Below, piece by piece: positions 1 to 13,960 of a DNA stretch of 64,000 bases. The position numbers were made by a program, and so were the translations under genes. The notes under the pieces are model-generated. The model was not told the origin of the DNA and made no database searches. It saw only the letters and a list, made by a program, of their open reading frames with translations. Origin of the DNA: Moniliophthora roreri (taxonomy: Eukaryota; Basidiomycota; Agaricomycetes; Agaricales; Marasmiaceae); contig LATX02000154.1 of assembly GCA_001466705.2 (NCBI GenBank), positions 806,001 to 870,000 of the forward strand, read 5' to 3'. Position 1 is the first letter of the stretch, and each line of letters begins with the position of its first letter.

Positions 1-1256
1 ATCCTTTGCGTTTCGGTGGTGGGCGTGCGGCTATGGTGACTGCTCGCTGAGGTCGCTTTGTCGGTGTAGTAGGTTCTGAAACGGAATGCATAGAGATTGC
101 GCGTGATGAAATGGACGAAAGCGACCCTTTTCGTTGCAGTGAAAGTAATAAAGGAGACGCTCGAGACGACGGCGTATTTCTATCTCTTTCCCATATGGTA
201 CTTGAACGCGACGATGAACCCGACACTGAGGTTATAACAGCAGAAATGGATCGGCTGGACTCTGTCCGAGATCTCGAATGGCGTACAATGGGGTTGGCCG
301 GCCAGTTGGCGCTTACAACTGTCTCTGCTATAGGTGTACTGGAACTGGGTTTACCCTTGTGCACTTTGGCAATAGTCGATCGCTCGAGGTCGTTAAAGGC
401 ATCTATGACGCGCCTGCCTTCCTCTTCTAATTCGATTATGGCCTGTCGAATGTCCTTGGTGGTGTTTAAGCCGCCGTCTTCGAAAATGTCATCTCCCATG
501 GCTTTTGTTGACACATTCAATGAGTGCGACAATGGTCCGTCCTTTCTAGTGCTATGCGTAGCACTGATAGGGCTTAATGGAGGTGAGAATGTCGTCGAAC
601 TGAAACTGGTTTTCCGAGATGATAATGAGACGGCGTCGTTATGGGTGCTGGATGAAGCGGAATGTATGGATATGTCGCTGCTGGACTTTCGGGATAAAAT
701 TTGAGGAATGAACGCTCGTTTAAGATTTATGGGTGCACTGGGTGCTTGAGAAACGACAGTGGAGTCCTTCAAGGATGATTTACGTCCTGTTGCCCGTCGG
801 ATGAGGCTGGCTACGCCCAAAGTGACAGTGTTTGGTTTCAAGCGGGGTGAGGTAGGCGGTTCATCATGCGGAGTTAGTTTAGATCTAGGTGGACTAGACG
901 GCGCGAATTCGACTGTCTTTTTGACCCTCAGAGAAGCCTGAGCGTTTGCTATGACCCGATGATATGAGCGCCCAACGCCAGGAAAGTAAGAGCATAGTGC
1001 TCACCTTCGTCAATATGAACAGACATCGGAATAACATGAGACTCGATTGGAATGACATGGGACTCAATTGGGATGATTGTGGTATCAGAGAAACGCTCGA
1101 AAAGATCCTGACGGAGGAGTCTGTATTCATCGTCACTGAATCTCGGTCAGATTCTCTTCCGGTCGACAATGAAGAGGGAAACCAAAGGGAAACTCACTCT
1201 AGCAGCCCTTGAGAGTGAGACGCGGCGAGCTCGTTGAGACGTTGGGCCAGGGCCAT
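1..1256 (-). CDS. Orphan basidiomycete protein, 3' end cut by window edge
   Basis: Partial gene, start codon at 1254-1256; no stop before base 1. Exons read 1198-1256, 1005-1135 and 948 to below 1, joined by introns of 62 and 56 nt with GT-AG ends. The protein starts MALAQRLNELA and continues into an acidic-aromatic block, DDDEYRLLRQDLFERFS, that I recognise from unnamed agaricomycete proteins. The rest is Ser/Pro/Thr-rich and looks disordered, apart from one stretch (about residues 270-305) rich in charged and hydrophobic residues that may form a helix. A short direct repeat (PIESHVI twice) lies near residue 40. No catalytic motif, signal peptide or membrane segment is visible. The function is unknown. 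The long open frame on the opposite strand (111-704) is its shadow. The exon structure is fairly sure because codon phase stays open over 945 bases of the last exon. Confidence 0.7.
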
Positions 1257-2273
1257 AGTGGAAGGGAAGAAACAGAAAAGGAAGCGGGGAGTAATTGCAT
1301 TTTTTTTTGGTCAGGGGTCCATTTAGCCGTTGGCACTCTTCGCGTTTTCGATCACAAGCCCCGGCAGCGAGTTTGTACCGAACAATTCTACATGTCGACT
1401 TGCTGTAATGGCGTCAACCAGCAGCACCTTGCCACTGCTTGATCAGGGATTCTCCATTCGACAATTTTTTATATTCTTGACCCTTGAATTTCGACTCATA
1501 TACTCGTATACAGTCGAGCAGGGAGAGGATTCGTCGGCAACCTCCTGAAAGATTCTAGATGCGATGGCTATGTGCCCAGATCATACAATGCATCAATCTG
1601 GCATGCATCGCCAGTGCATGATACAATCATTCCATGTGCTGCTGTGGTGGCTAGCATCATGACTCGTCAATCTCCAAGGATCCAAGCTCATCGTCAGTTC
1701 ATCGTCTCGAGAATTCTATAGCAAGTATGTAGTAGTACTTCTGCCGCACCTTGAACCAGAAAAAAGGAACGGTCCTTATAGGCCTTATTCAGGCATACAT
1801 TCACGCGTTCGATCAGTCAACTGATCGTTCTTCCTGCCAGCAACTCGAGTCAATCAACAGCCTGAACATGTCGCCTAGGAGGCCGTGCAAAAGAAAAGCA
1901 GCCGTGACAGAACTTGAGGAATTCGAGTCCCATCAAAGGATCTGCAGGCTTATTGCCAATTTTTACCATGCCAATCATCCGGCCGCGTGTGGATGCACTC
2001 GAACGAAAACTTGCTCCAGTATCCTTCTTATGGCCGAAAATTCTAAAATGGAATGTGAGCAGTGGCCACCTCGAGTATTCTTGAATATTTATATTTTGTG
2101 GCAATTCTGTGGGACTACGTAAACTCCCGTGATCAGTGCGTGACATCATCCGCCGACCCCGGCTAAGGCGTTTTCAACGTTCATTCAACATTGACACGAC
2201 GACATTATCATCATACGACTGCAATTGCACTGTGGAAAGAGTCATACTCACTGGTTGATTTTGCACCACCATC
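1257..2273. other. Divergent intergenic region, no convincing gene
   Basis: About 1 kb between two divergently transcribed genes, so it should hold both promoters. Open frames of 100-123 codons on each strand (for example 1751-2122 and 1850-2149) overlap each other and match no family I know. I treat them as chance. Confidence 0.5.
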
Positions 2274-3933
2274 ATGTCGGCAAATTCAAAGAAAAATGCC
2301 AACCTTAACCCTCGCACAACCTCTTACGAATTCCTCGGTCCTCCAGGAGCTTTGTTCATCACTCTAGCGGTCCCTTTGACCATTTACGGGCTCTATTTTG
2401 GATGTTCAGAGGAAACAGGAGGATGCCCACCACCAAATTTCTCGACTTATCCTGATCGCATTACTTTGGCCTTATCCAATCCGACATTCTGGAAGGGACT
2501 TTGGGACTCGAAAGCCACAGCCATCTACTTTGGCTGGTACGCGTTTTGTGTAGCAGCGTGGGCTGTGCTTCCAGGTGCAGAGATTGAAGGAACAACAATG
2601 AGAACGGGTGAAAAGAAAAGGTACAAGATTAATGGTGCGTTGGTCCTCCTTTTCGCTCTTTGACATGGCTGGCTGATATTGCGCTTTTGGCATTGCCTAG
2701 CCCTCTCGACTTTCCTCCTCGCTCTTGGTATCACATCCGGCATCATCTACAATTACGGCCCAGGAGCGTTTACATTCCTTTACGAACGATGGGTTGGATT
2801 CGCTACTGCCTCAATCTTGATGGCTACATTACAGGCCATCGGAGTCTACGTTATGTCTTTCCGGGAAGGCAAGCTCCTGGCTCTTGGTGGAAACTCTGGG
2901 AATTTCATCTACGATGTGTGTTCAGTGCTTTCTTTCATTGCTATCTGATTGCTAATTGCCCCGTATGCAGTTCTACATTGGTAGAGAGTTGAACCCCTCC
3001 ATTGGCTCCTTTGACATCAAGTCTTTCAATGAGCTTCGTCCTGGCTTGATCCTCTGGACCCTCATCGATATTAGCATGGCTTGCGAGCAGGCCGTGCGCA
3101 GGGGCGGCCTCGCCAACGTTACTGATTCCATGTGGCTCGTCCTACTTTTCCAGATTGGATATGTCGCTGATGCTTTATACAACGAAGTGTGTATCTTGTT
3201 GATGGGTTGCTAGGCCATGTTGATGTATCTCGTTAACAGCCCGCCATCTTTACCACAATGGACATCACAACCGACGGTTTCGGGTTCATGCTTTCTATCG
3301 GTGACTTGGCCTGGGTTCCGTTCGTGTACTCTCTCCAAGCCAGATACCTCGCGTTCAACCAAAGGGAACTCGGTCCTGTTCTTACTGGTCTCATCTTCCT
3401 CGTCAATGGCGTGGGATACTATATCTTCCGCGCCTCAAATGGCGAGAAAAACGATTTCCGGAATGGAATAAACCCAAAGAGTTTGTCTGTTCATTCATGT
3501 TGCATGATGTGAAGCTGAGTATGCGGGCACTATAGATTTGCAATACTTCACTACGGAAAGAGGATCCAAGCTTCTTACTTCCGGTTGGTGGGGAAGATCG
3601 AGACATCCCAATTACCTGCAAGTAACTACTATTGCTCCCTCTCGCCAATACTCATTGCCTTCTTCCTATAGTGGCGATCTTCTCATGGCCCTAGCCTGGT
3701 CCCTTCCCACCGGATTTGAGACACCCATCACATACTTCTATGTGACTTACTTTACCGTCCTTTTGGTTCATCGTCAGAGACGGGATGATGAGAATTGTGA
3801 AAAGAAGTGCGTTTACCTGTTTCATATATCTTAGGTCTTCCCATTCTAATATGCTTTTATTCTTAGATATGGCAAAGACTGGGAAAAGTACAAGAAAATG
3901 GTTCCCTATCGCATTGTCCCCTATGTATACTAG
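2274..3933 (+). CDS. ERG24: Delta(14)-sterol reductase (ERG24)
   Basis: Reduces the C14-C15 double bond of ergosterol intermediates with NADPH in the ER membrane. Exons 2274-2634, 2701-2915, 2971-3186, 3240-3480, 3536-3617, 3672-3806 and 3867-3933 give 438 residues, usual for the family. Seen in the protein: N-terminal YEFLGPPGA, many hydrophobic spans, the sterol-reductase signature around [18 protein letters not shown], and a C-terminus ending in a [25 protein letters not shown] tail, of which the last residues YVY precede the stop. ERG4 (C24 reductase) has a related fold, but the motif [16 protein letters not shown] fits the C14 reductases better. The intron at 3618-3671 starts with GC rather than GT; only that junction keeps HPNYLGD intact. 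The gene ends 194 bp from the convergent phosphoglucomutase gene. Confidence 0.92.
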
Positions 3934-4127
3934 TTCATTTTCCATGAAAGGTATATCTTGTCTATTGAAGTGGTTTTTGGCGCCGTCTGGAATAGTAACG
4001 TTAAGGTTCATCTCTATCAGCGTGCGGTATTTGTAACATAAAGTCATGATTCCAGTTCTATTCGTTATACATTTAATCGATATCCTAAAGTCCTTTATCT
4101 CTTTCTTGTTACCGTCTCTTGACCATT

Positions 4128-6043
<1,916 letters not shown>

Positions 6044-6381
6044 CGATGTAGTGGATGAAAGTTGGAGAAATCTGAGGAGCCAGACTTATATAGACTCGGT
6101 AATGACGACATCCACGTGGGAAGGATTTGCAGAACGGCGAACGTTGGACGTCAATGTTGAGATCAAACGATGTGTAAAATGTTCTCCTGCTCCTGGTTTT
6201 TTCCTGTCTGAGCAGAGGAGCTTATCCCCTGAACCCAGGGACCAAGGTGACTGTCATCCGAGATGATTGATGTCAGTAGTTCTGAGAGGTGGTATATACT
6301 ACGCGTCCAACAAGGTACATTGACCAGGGATTACAATTCATTAGAGCACAAGAAAGTTCCAAGATAAGCAGTATCATCAAG
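6044..6381. other. Short intergenic region
   Basis: Between the phosphoglucomutase start and the stop of the ubiquitin-like gene; it should contain the promoter of the former. No gene or repeat is seen. Confidence 0.5.
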
Positions 6382-7905
6382 TCAAAGACCAACGTCCATA
6401 CCTCCCCACTCTAGAACACGGAAGAGACCCTTGTCCAGTGCACGATCAATGTCAATCCCGACAATCTCGCGCCACATTTTTACATCCTCCTCGGCCCTCT
6501 TCACAGCTTCATGCCACTCGCAAGCGGCGTCTTGGGGAGACACGCCCTTGAATAACATGAAAACTCTAGTGACAACATCGGGGGAGGGACTGATACTGAG
6601 AGGTGCAGCGCGTTCATACGCAGCTTGAGGGAGAAATCGAAGTGCGACATTTGTGTGTTTGAGTAACGAAGGGAGCCAGTAACTATCAGAGTGACGTCAG
6701 GAACGGGTTGAGTGTTTGCAAAAGAGATGCCTACGTTATGAAAGAAGTTCGAGCTTCGGTATGCAATCCTAGAGCAAGTAGAGCCTTGTCCAGATACCCT
6801 GGGATATCTTCAATCGGGAGAACGACAGAGTTGGCGTTATGGAGGGTTGGCCGGCTCGGTACGAAGATATCTGAGGTCTGCTCCATTTGAGGAGAAGAAG
6901 GTGGGGTCAGTTCATAGTCAGTGGCACTGGCAAGAAGAATTAAAATAAGCTAGATATTAGCTGAATTAACAGGACAATGACTCACTGAGCCTCCCAAAAT
7001 AGGTACGGGACCTCAAGTCCGGTCTTCACCTCTGTCAGAGTTCCATCTGAATTTGTCTTGACTATCCACGTCACTGACTGTTTCTTTGGAGCTCCACGCC
7101 TTTCTTCAATAGACACGACTGGATAAAGAGCCGTGAACCTCAATTCAGGACCAATACCCAACTGAACGCGTGCCTCCTGTTCACGAGGAGAAAATAGATA
7201 AATGACCGGCTTTCCACCGACGACACGCAAGATCAGAAAAATTCTGGTGGAGCCGAGTTGAACATTGTAGTCCTTGAGAGTACGGTCGTTCTCCAGCTGC
7301 CTGTCGGTAATAATGAGTCGCTGTTGCTCGAGTGGGATGCCCTCTCTAGCCAAGATTCTGAGCTTGATGGTTTCAACGGTATCTTCCAATGTCGCGGCAA
7401 CGTAAAATGTTTTGCCAGTGAGTGTCTTGATCAGCACGGACGAACCCTCTGTTCTTCACAGTGAATTTCGACTCTGGAGAAAGGAGGGTATTCTTACCGG
7501 TAGGAACGGGTTCAAGTTTCTCATCGGTGTCAGACTCCTCTTCGAACGTAGACTCTGAACATGTCCCACTCGAATCAGACTCTAGATCTTCGACATGAAG
7601 AGTAGTAACGTGGCCACTGATTAGATCCCAGACGCCTGGAGTAACCTCAACGAGATCTCCTTTCGAAATCTCTAGTTCGTCGTTTTTGAAAACGAAAGGA
7701 CGCGACCAAAATCTGGGTAGATGCTCTTCGACTGAAGAGAATAGATCCTGCATCACATCGAGTCGGGATAGATGTTGTGAGTTCAAAGGCAAAGACACAC
7801 CTCGTACTCGGACGGCTTTAAAATAAGTATTTTCCGTTCGCCATGTTTGAGGATCAGCAGTTCTGACGTTAATGAGCAGTAATCAGAGGGATGTCGTGAA
7901 GACAT
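6382..7905 (-). CDS. Ubiquitin-like domain protein, agaricomycete family
   Basis: Exons in coding order 7801-7905, 7498-7747, 6986-7448, 6735-6926 and 6382-6682 give 436 residues. The start at 7903-7905 was chosen because it is the first ATG in frame with LLILKHGERKILILKPSEYE. Residues roughly 120-195 form a ubiquitin fold (VLIKTLTGKTF ... EGIPLEQQRLI ... LKDYNVQ ... LILRVVGG). After the GG the chain continues (KPVIYLF ... YLFWEAH) rather than ending, so it is not a processed ubiquitin conjugate. The C-terminal half (SRPTLHNANSVVLP, WLPSLLKH, RFLPQAAYERAAPL, RVFMLFKGV) is a conserved arrangement I know from many unnamed mushroom proteins. An acidic Ser/Glu linker precedes the ubiquitin fold. 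No catalytic residues can be assigned. Possible roles in ubiquitin signalling are inference only. Confidence 0.8.
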
Positions 7906-8770
7906 AGTTGAAACGCGACGCGATGCCTTAACGAAGTTGGTGCGCTAAGCTTGATAAGAAGCCAGATGACTGCGCCTTGAGCCTGCGACGTGTAGCAGTG
8001 GAAGAAGGAAAGGTCGAGGTCGGAGAGCTTTATGAGGAAGCCGAAGTTCTCCCAGGGTCCAACGTGACGTGTGATCGCTGACAAGTTCTGGCAGAGAAGC
8101 ATTCGGGATTCGCAGTAGCGAAGGTCAGAGTTCAAGAAAAAAATTGAATATTCTGGAAATTCAATAGAATCAAGTACAAATGATTCATTGAACATTTCAC
8201 TTGATGTAAATCAACCCTATGGTGAGAGATGCACCCAGTGTAGCAGCTAGTTAACGCGACCTCGCGAGGGTGACGGCGGTTGAGAAGAAAGGTTCAATAT
8301 GGCAATGCCGTATCCTTTGGCGGACCTCATCATCTCGCCGGCATTCCCGAACACAGTGCCACTATGCTGAGATTTTCCGAGTTGAATTGTCGTGGTTCGC
8401 ATACAACTTTGTGCAGATAACTATTGATCTTACCATTTCCATGAAGCGTATGTATATGTGAGCGTGGTCAGGACTGAGCCTGAGGGTTATGCGTCTCTGA
8501 CGTCATACTACATACTGTAAGTAACCGCGTGTTCCCTGCTCAAGCATGTTACGACTCGGACTCTGACTTGAGTCTGTACAACTCAGCCGAGGTGCTCAGC
8601 CGAGGTGCTCAGTATCGGTACCCAGCACCAAATATGACAAGAATTCTGCTCAAAATGTGTTATTTGTCTGGATGTGGCAACAGACGGTGGAGGCTAGACA
8701 AACCTGAACTACGCTCACAAGATATTACAGCTTGCTAGTCAATGAGCTCTCGATAGTCCAAGCCATCGAC
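7906..8770. other. Intergenic region with a small tandem repeat
   Basis: No convincing gene in about 865 bp. A minus-strand frame of 108 codons at 7869-8195 overlaps the start of the ubiquitin-like gene in another frame and lacks usable splice donors, so I reject it. A 13-bp unit is repeated at 8582-8612. Confidence 0.45.
8582..8612. repeat. Tandem repeat, 13-bp unit, 2.4 copies
   Basis: The unit ctcagccgaggtg occurs twice without change and is followed by ctcag. It lies in intergenic DNA. Confidence 0.9.
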
Positions 8771-9306
8771 ATGGAGTTGGTTCCAGCGATTATCAACTGT
8801 ACAGAATGGACTTTGGGGTGCGTCTCCCTCATTTTTTGTTGGTTCACTAATTTACGTATCGCTGTCTGTCAGAAGCGTCAAAGGCCGTTCTGCATTGCCG
8901 TCGAAAGGGGTTCCGGATGTGTTTAATATGGTTCAAACTCATATTCATGGGATTCAACAAATCTCGAACGAGCTCAAAGCTGATCCCGACTTAGATCGTA
9001 AAGTTCACCTTTCCCTCGGCCGCTATTGAATTCTGCTGCCACCCACAATGAATCCTGAACTCACCTGGAGCCTATGTTGAAAAGATCCAGATTTCCTTGT
9101 CAATCAGACCACTGAGTCAAGATGGGCAGCAGTCCGCGACAATATGGAAATCACATCCCGGGCTTTTAACTTTCAAGGCTACTTCATCGGTACGTATGAG
9201 ATAACTTTGTACAGAAAGTGAATAATTGTGTGTATGGAATCTAGAGACGGTTACCGAGCAGAAGTTATATCAGAGTGGTAATTGCAGATTCGTATCCCAC
9301 CATTAG
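8771..9306 (+). CDS. Small orphan protein (112 residues)
   Basis: Tentative gene built from exons 8771-8817, 8873-8997, 9085-9189 and 9245-9306; all three introns have GT-AG ends and the phases join without a break. The protein begins MELVPAIINCTEW, has a central stretch with an amphipathic look (FNMVQTHIHGIQQISNELK) and ends at a TAG. I do not recognise the family, and see no signal peptide or membrane segment. The stop lies 55 bp from the convergent GH79 gene. It could be a short or decayed remnant of a larger gene, since codons upstream of the ATG contain stops. A transcript would decide. Confidence 0.4.
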
Positions 9307-9361
9307 GATCCACGAAGTGTAGTTTGAAGTCCAATAACCAAGAAATCAAGAAATGTCCTTT

Positions 9362-12050
9362 CTATAACCAGAAACTAAAACTGAGAACCACCCTAAAGCC
9401 AAAACCTGCACTCATCGCTATCAACATATATCCAACGGAAGGCGCGAGCAGCCTGCTAGCACTGGATATCTTCCAACTCGTACTCCCATCAGCACCGTCT
9501 AAACCACCCCTGTTCCCATTGGACGTTGCCAACACGCTCGGATCGACGGTGGCCGTGTTATGTGTACGCGTGTATGCTGTTGTGCTGAATGTCTTCGGTT
9601 CAGAGCTATCGGGCGAATAGGAAGGAAGAAAGATTAATGCGAATCCAGGTGCGGGAACCCGGACTTGACATATGCTTGCGGGACTTGCGGTCTCCTTTGT
9701 GCAGGATATGGTTTGGATCGTTGGCGAGGAAGGTCGTAGGCGACCGTCGACATTGTACTTCGTTCCGAGGGTCTGTGGAAGCATTCAGCATTTAACATAT
9801 GTGCTGAGACGAATTAGGTTACCTGCCCTGCCCAAGTAATATTGTTTTTCGTCGAAACAGAGTCTGAGAGGAAATATCTATTGGTAAATGAGTGAGCGAC
9901 ACGGACTTGGACTTTGACAAAGTCCACTTACTTGACAAACACCTGGTCTACCGTCTGGCCACTAGTGCTGAACCTCAGTTTTGCAAAGTAATCACTTTCT
10001 CCGCTTGCGTCGGTGACAAAGTTGAAGAGAGCTATCCGAGCTAGTGTGTCTCCATCGTAAATTGCGTACTGGGGCTGATAGATCGAAGTGGCGTCTCCGG
10101 ATGGATTGAAGGGGTTTGGCTGCGCCTGAGCTTGTAGATCAACGATCCGTGACTTGTTGGAAGAACCGAACACTTCCGCAGTGATTAACGCGGCGTAATA
10201 TGACGCGCCGATTGTCCATTGATGATACAGTGACTCATTGGTTGGTGGTGGCGTGAAGGGCTGTAAAAGTACGGACAATTAGCATTGATCAAAGGTCAGA
10301 AAGCGTCCACTCACATTGTAAAATACATCTCGACCACCCACGTGCATCAAGCTTCCCGAAAAGTTTCCCCAAGCCATTTGTAGTCCATAGTCCAGCATCC
10401 AGAGCGCGGCTCCAAACGAGTCAGATATACCGGGGAAGCCACCACAAGAAGCGGTGTTGGTTTCAAGCATGAAAAGCGGAAGGCCTAGGAAGTAAGGTTT
10501 TGAGTTAGATGTGTGTAACCGCCCAGGAAGGCACGGACCAGCATCAACACTGATTCTGCTTGAATTCAGATATCTGCCAACGAGCATCCGAGCACTGGTA
10601 TGATTCAAGTAGTTGCTAAAAGTCGATTGAAGTTCCTTGGGTTGCCCGACAGAGGCACCATACAGAGCGAAACAGTTGTCATCCGGGTAGCTGTATCATC
10701 AGTAAGTTATTCAAGTAGCGAAGTAGAGAAGAAGAGGTGGAGGCGTACTGCTCAACTGCTAGGCCTCCTAATAATCCTTCATCATTGCCATAAGCATCGA
10801 TGAAACCCGTATCCCACACCATTTCAGGTGTCCACGCGCCTGTAGCGACACTTGGTCCAATAAGCTTATGGTCTGAACGGAAATAATCAAATAGGATGTG
10901 AGTCTGGGAACGCTAATGAGCCAACCCACTTTGAAGAGCGCCAATTCGCGGATTGTCCTTGATCGCCCGAACGATAAGACCAAACTCCCCGAAATAGTCG
11001 TAGGGAGAGTAGGTTAGTGGGCGATGATTGTGTCTGTATGTCATCATGATTGTGGCGATCGCGCAACGGGAGAACCGCAGACTTACGCTGTGTATAAATC
11101 GGGTTCATTCCCAACCTGCCCAAAGTAATGGTAAGAGGAGTAGTCGGGATCGGTGATTGTATCTAACCTGTAAACCAAGTAGTCTATCACCCAAAACTTG
11201 CTGACTATATTCCGCAATTTCTAGTCGAATGGGTGAACCGGTGTTCGTGTCGTTCATGGGAATACCTTAAGTGGGTGAGAAACGCTAGAACGGGGAGGAA
11301 CGCGGCGCCACACAAAAGATGACCGTCAAACTCACCTAGAAACCAGCCAACGTTGACAAGGGTAGAGATATTACCCAAGAGATAAAAATAATCGAGATTA
11401 AAGAGTAATGTCGGTGTTTCCGTCTGGAGATTGTCAATAACGAGCGGGAGGTTGTTTGCCACGCTTCACGTACAGGATTCTGTCCCGGCACATCCTGCTT
11501 GACGACTACCGCTCCTATGTTGTATGACCCTGGAGTAAGCGTATCCGAGTACCTTGCGAATTCCTGCGTATTCCCGCCTGTTCTGACCCTTACGCAGCCT
11601 GAATGCTGCGCGATGTTCTGCATGAGATTGAGGAATGGCACCTGGATGAAAGTCGAGTTCTTTCCTACTAAAAACGATACATTAAGATAATTGGGCAACA
11701 GAGCGCAAGAGAGTTGGTTACTCACAGACCTGAGTGACGACACTCATTTCAATAGAGAAACCCCAGAACGCGCACGTCTGCTGTATCGACAACGCGACTC
11801 CCATTCCCACCAGAGCATTTGCATCAACCGGTAACTCGAGAGAAATTTCGTTTGGTGGTTTTGGGTCTGATGGTATCGAAGGTGCTTGTAATACTGTATC
11901 GTTGAAGGCAGCTAGTAGAGTCGCTGTCGGAGAAAGCGAAGATGTCTCTGTGGCTGCAGCAAAAGGATTTTTGTAGACCGTGATGGATCCATTGACCGAA
12001 GAGATGATGAGGAAGCACAGGAACAGGTGATAGGCAGGCCACGGAGGCAT
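9362..12050 (-). CDS. Glycoside hydrolase family 79, secreted, possibly GPI-anchored
   Basis: Likely beta-glucuronidase-type enzyme acting on wall or plant proteoglycan sugars outside the cell. Twelve exons in coding order: 11726-12050, 11474-11667, 11336-11423, 11168-11265, 11087-11115, 10930-11033, 10749-10872, 10539-10690, 10315-10484, 9932-10260, 9823-9877, 9362-9772; 692 residues. The start at 12048-12050 opens a hydrophobic signal peptide (PPWPAYHLFLCFLIISSVNG). Family marks: FSIEMSVVTQV, VRTGGNTQEF, LLFNLDYFYLLGNIS, the acid/base motif VGNEPDLYTA (the Glu lies in a 29-nt exon) and the nucleophile region LFMLETNTASCGG. The C-terminal beta domain is followed by a Ser/Thr-rich stretch and a hydrophobic tail of about 25 residues, the shape of a GPI signal. 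Substrate choice cannot be read from sequence. Confidence 0.87.
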
Positions 12051-12919
12051 AAGAGGACAGATTGGCAGGACAGCTTCCCGCACTGGAAAGACGTCTTTAT
12101 TAATAAGGTTGGCCCAGCTACGCCTTTAGCTTTCCGATACGTATTTACATACGTACTCCACAAGTTTAAAATCCATGGCCATGAGCACTGGCTTTACGAT
12201 ACACGGCCAACTGTGGTAGAGTAAAAAGGCCTAGAATCATAACGGTAACCGTCCGTCTCATCCGTGAACTCACCGTCGCGCCTTGACCGAACAGGAATCA
12301 AGACTCGATTGCGTCGGAGCGTTGCCGTGAGGAAATAGAGCAGCTCGGGATCTTCACCGCGGTCAGCTTATTCGCTCATGCTGATATCGATGTGCGACCG
12401 ACCTACATCAGCCTCCTCCGATCTCAGGAGTATTGACTAGCACAGATCATCGTGCGATGTGCGCGCTCAATAAAGGTCAAAGCTTCATACGTGACAGGAA
12501 GCGACTCATGATCTCTCTGTTCTTTCGCGATCCGAAAGGTTTATAAGTCCTGCCATGTCCAAGCAGTTTATACAAGCTATATTTTGGTTTAATTAGATTA
12601 CGTATCAGAATTAGAAGAAAATGCTCACTATACGTCCTTGTATCGCATGATGTACGAGCATGTTCCTAGCTGGTGATGGAGAACTCTTTGCGATTTCAGC
12701 CCAATATCACAATGATCTGATAGAGTGGAAGTCGTATTACTTTGAAGTGGGCGTTGGCAATGGACGCTAAGGGCTGAAGGAAGGGTCAGCCAGCGCTTAC
12801 GCAGGGCCACGTCAGAGCACGTCAGCTTCGGCGATCGAAGTTTCTGACCTTTTCTACTTTAACTTAGGAGTCATGGTACACAGCGCCTACGGACAGCGGC
12901 TTTCACTCACTCTCCCATC
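12051..12919. other. Divergent intergenic region
   Basis: About 870 bp between the GH79 gene and the SARAF-like gene, expected to carry both promoters. It may also hide a 5' exon of the SARAF-like gene, but I could not find one with a hydrophobic start. Nothing else is seen. Confidence 0.45.
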
Positions 12920-13960
12920 ATGTCCAGGGTCAGGCTAGCCAACATCAATTCTCTCACCTTTTACGATGGTGAACTCACCAAAGCTCGGAGAACCCAACCA
13001 ATTCCCCAACTCACATGTGATGGTAGGCTATGCAAGCTCTACCGACTGGAATGGGTGCGCTGCACGAATGAAGGAGGATCTGGTACGGATATTGAATGGA
13101 AATGCGAAGCAGACCTTCCCGAGTCTTTGAGATTTGGCAAGGTTCATGTGAGTATCGGTGGTGCGCATTCCTTACTGCAGGATTATTGACATAAATCTGC
13201 GTCTCAGGTGTCCTGCGAAGGATGGGGAGGACCTGGTGACCCATACGTACTGCAAGGTATTTAAAAATCGTAATTGTCTAGAATGGTCTTGATCGTACCT
13301 TTGCAGGTTCATGCGGGCTAGAATATCGTTTACTGGAAGTTCCTCGGGCTCTGCGTGATGACGGTCCTCGTTTTCCCCGACGACATTATCTCAGTTGTAA
13401 GTGCAACCATATATGTTATTCTCGGTAGCTTGAATTGTAAATGTGTCTTTGTAGCGATTGACTGGCCTGCCACGATATTCACTATCGCTTTCATTGGCGT
13501 CTTCCTCTGGATGTTATACGGTTTTTGTCAGTCATTTGGCGCAAATCGGCCACCTCGGGGTCCGCGAACTGGTGGTCGACGTCCTGGATTCCCTTCCAAC
13601 TGGTTCCCTGGCGGTTATGGTGACGACCGCAATGATGGGCCGCCCCCGCCATATACCGAAAACAAGTATCATCAACCTCATGCAGCGCAAGGGTGGCGAC
13701 CAGGTTTCTGGACCGGAATACTTGCTGGTGGACTCGCAGACCGTTTCATTTTCAACAACAACCGTCGCAACGATGCTCCAGTGAGGGAGGCACCTCGACG
13801 CTCAATATGGGATTGGGAACGACCTTTCCGTCCATCGCCGATATTTGGGCAAAACACAATGGGACGACGAGTTTGGAACGACGACGACCGGGGGGAAGGT
13901 ACATCTGATTTGGGGACTATGAGAAGAAGTACCACTTTCGGAGGAACGAGTGTTCGATGA
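12920..13960 (+). CDS. SARAF-like (TMEM66) membrane protein
   Basis: Homologue of the store-operated calcium entry regulator SARAF, an ER membrane protein in animals. Exons 12920-13147, 13208-13256, 13307-13396 and 13455-13960; 290 residues in this model. Seen: the luminal block PIPQLTC ... WVRC ... DIEWKCEADLP, then VSCEGWGGPGDPYVLQGSC and GLEYRL, with paired cysteines; one membrane span (TIFTIAFIGVFLWMLYGF); then a Gly/Pro/Arg-rich cytosolic tail with FPGGYGDD and PPPPYTENK. The model begins at the first ATG in frame and has no signal peptide, unlike most homologues, so a 5' exon may be missing. What the protein does in fungi is not settled; a part in calcium handling is inferred from the animal relative. 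Confidence 0.85.

Noticed and set aside
111..704. Plus-strand frame of 197 codons
   Set aside because: The opposite strand carries a continuous reading of a conserved basidiomycete protein through the same bases; the plus frame is its shadow.
1751..2149. Overlapping frames of 123 and 99 codons on opposite strands
   Set aside because: They overlap, match no family and lie where two divergent promoters are expected.
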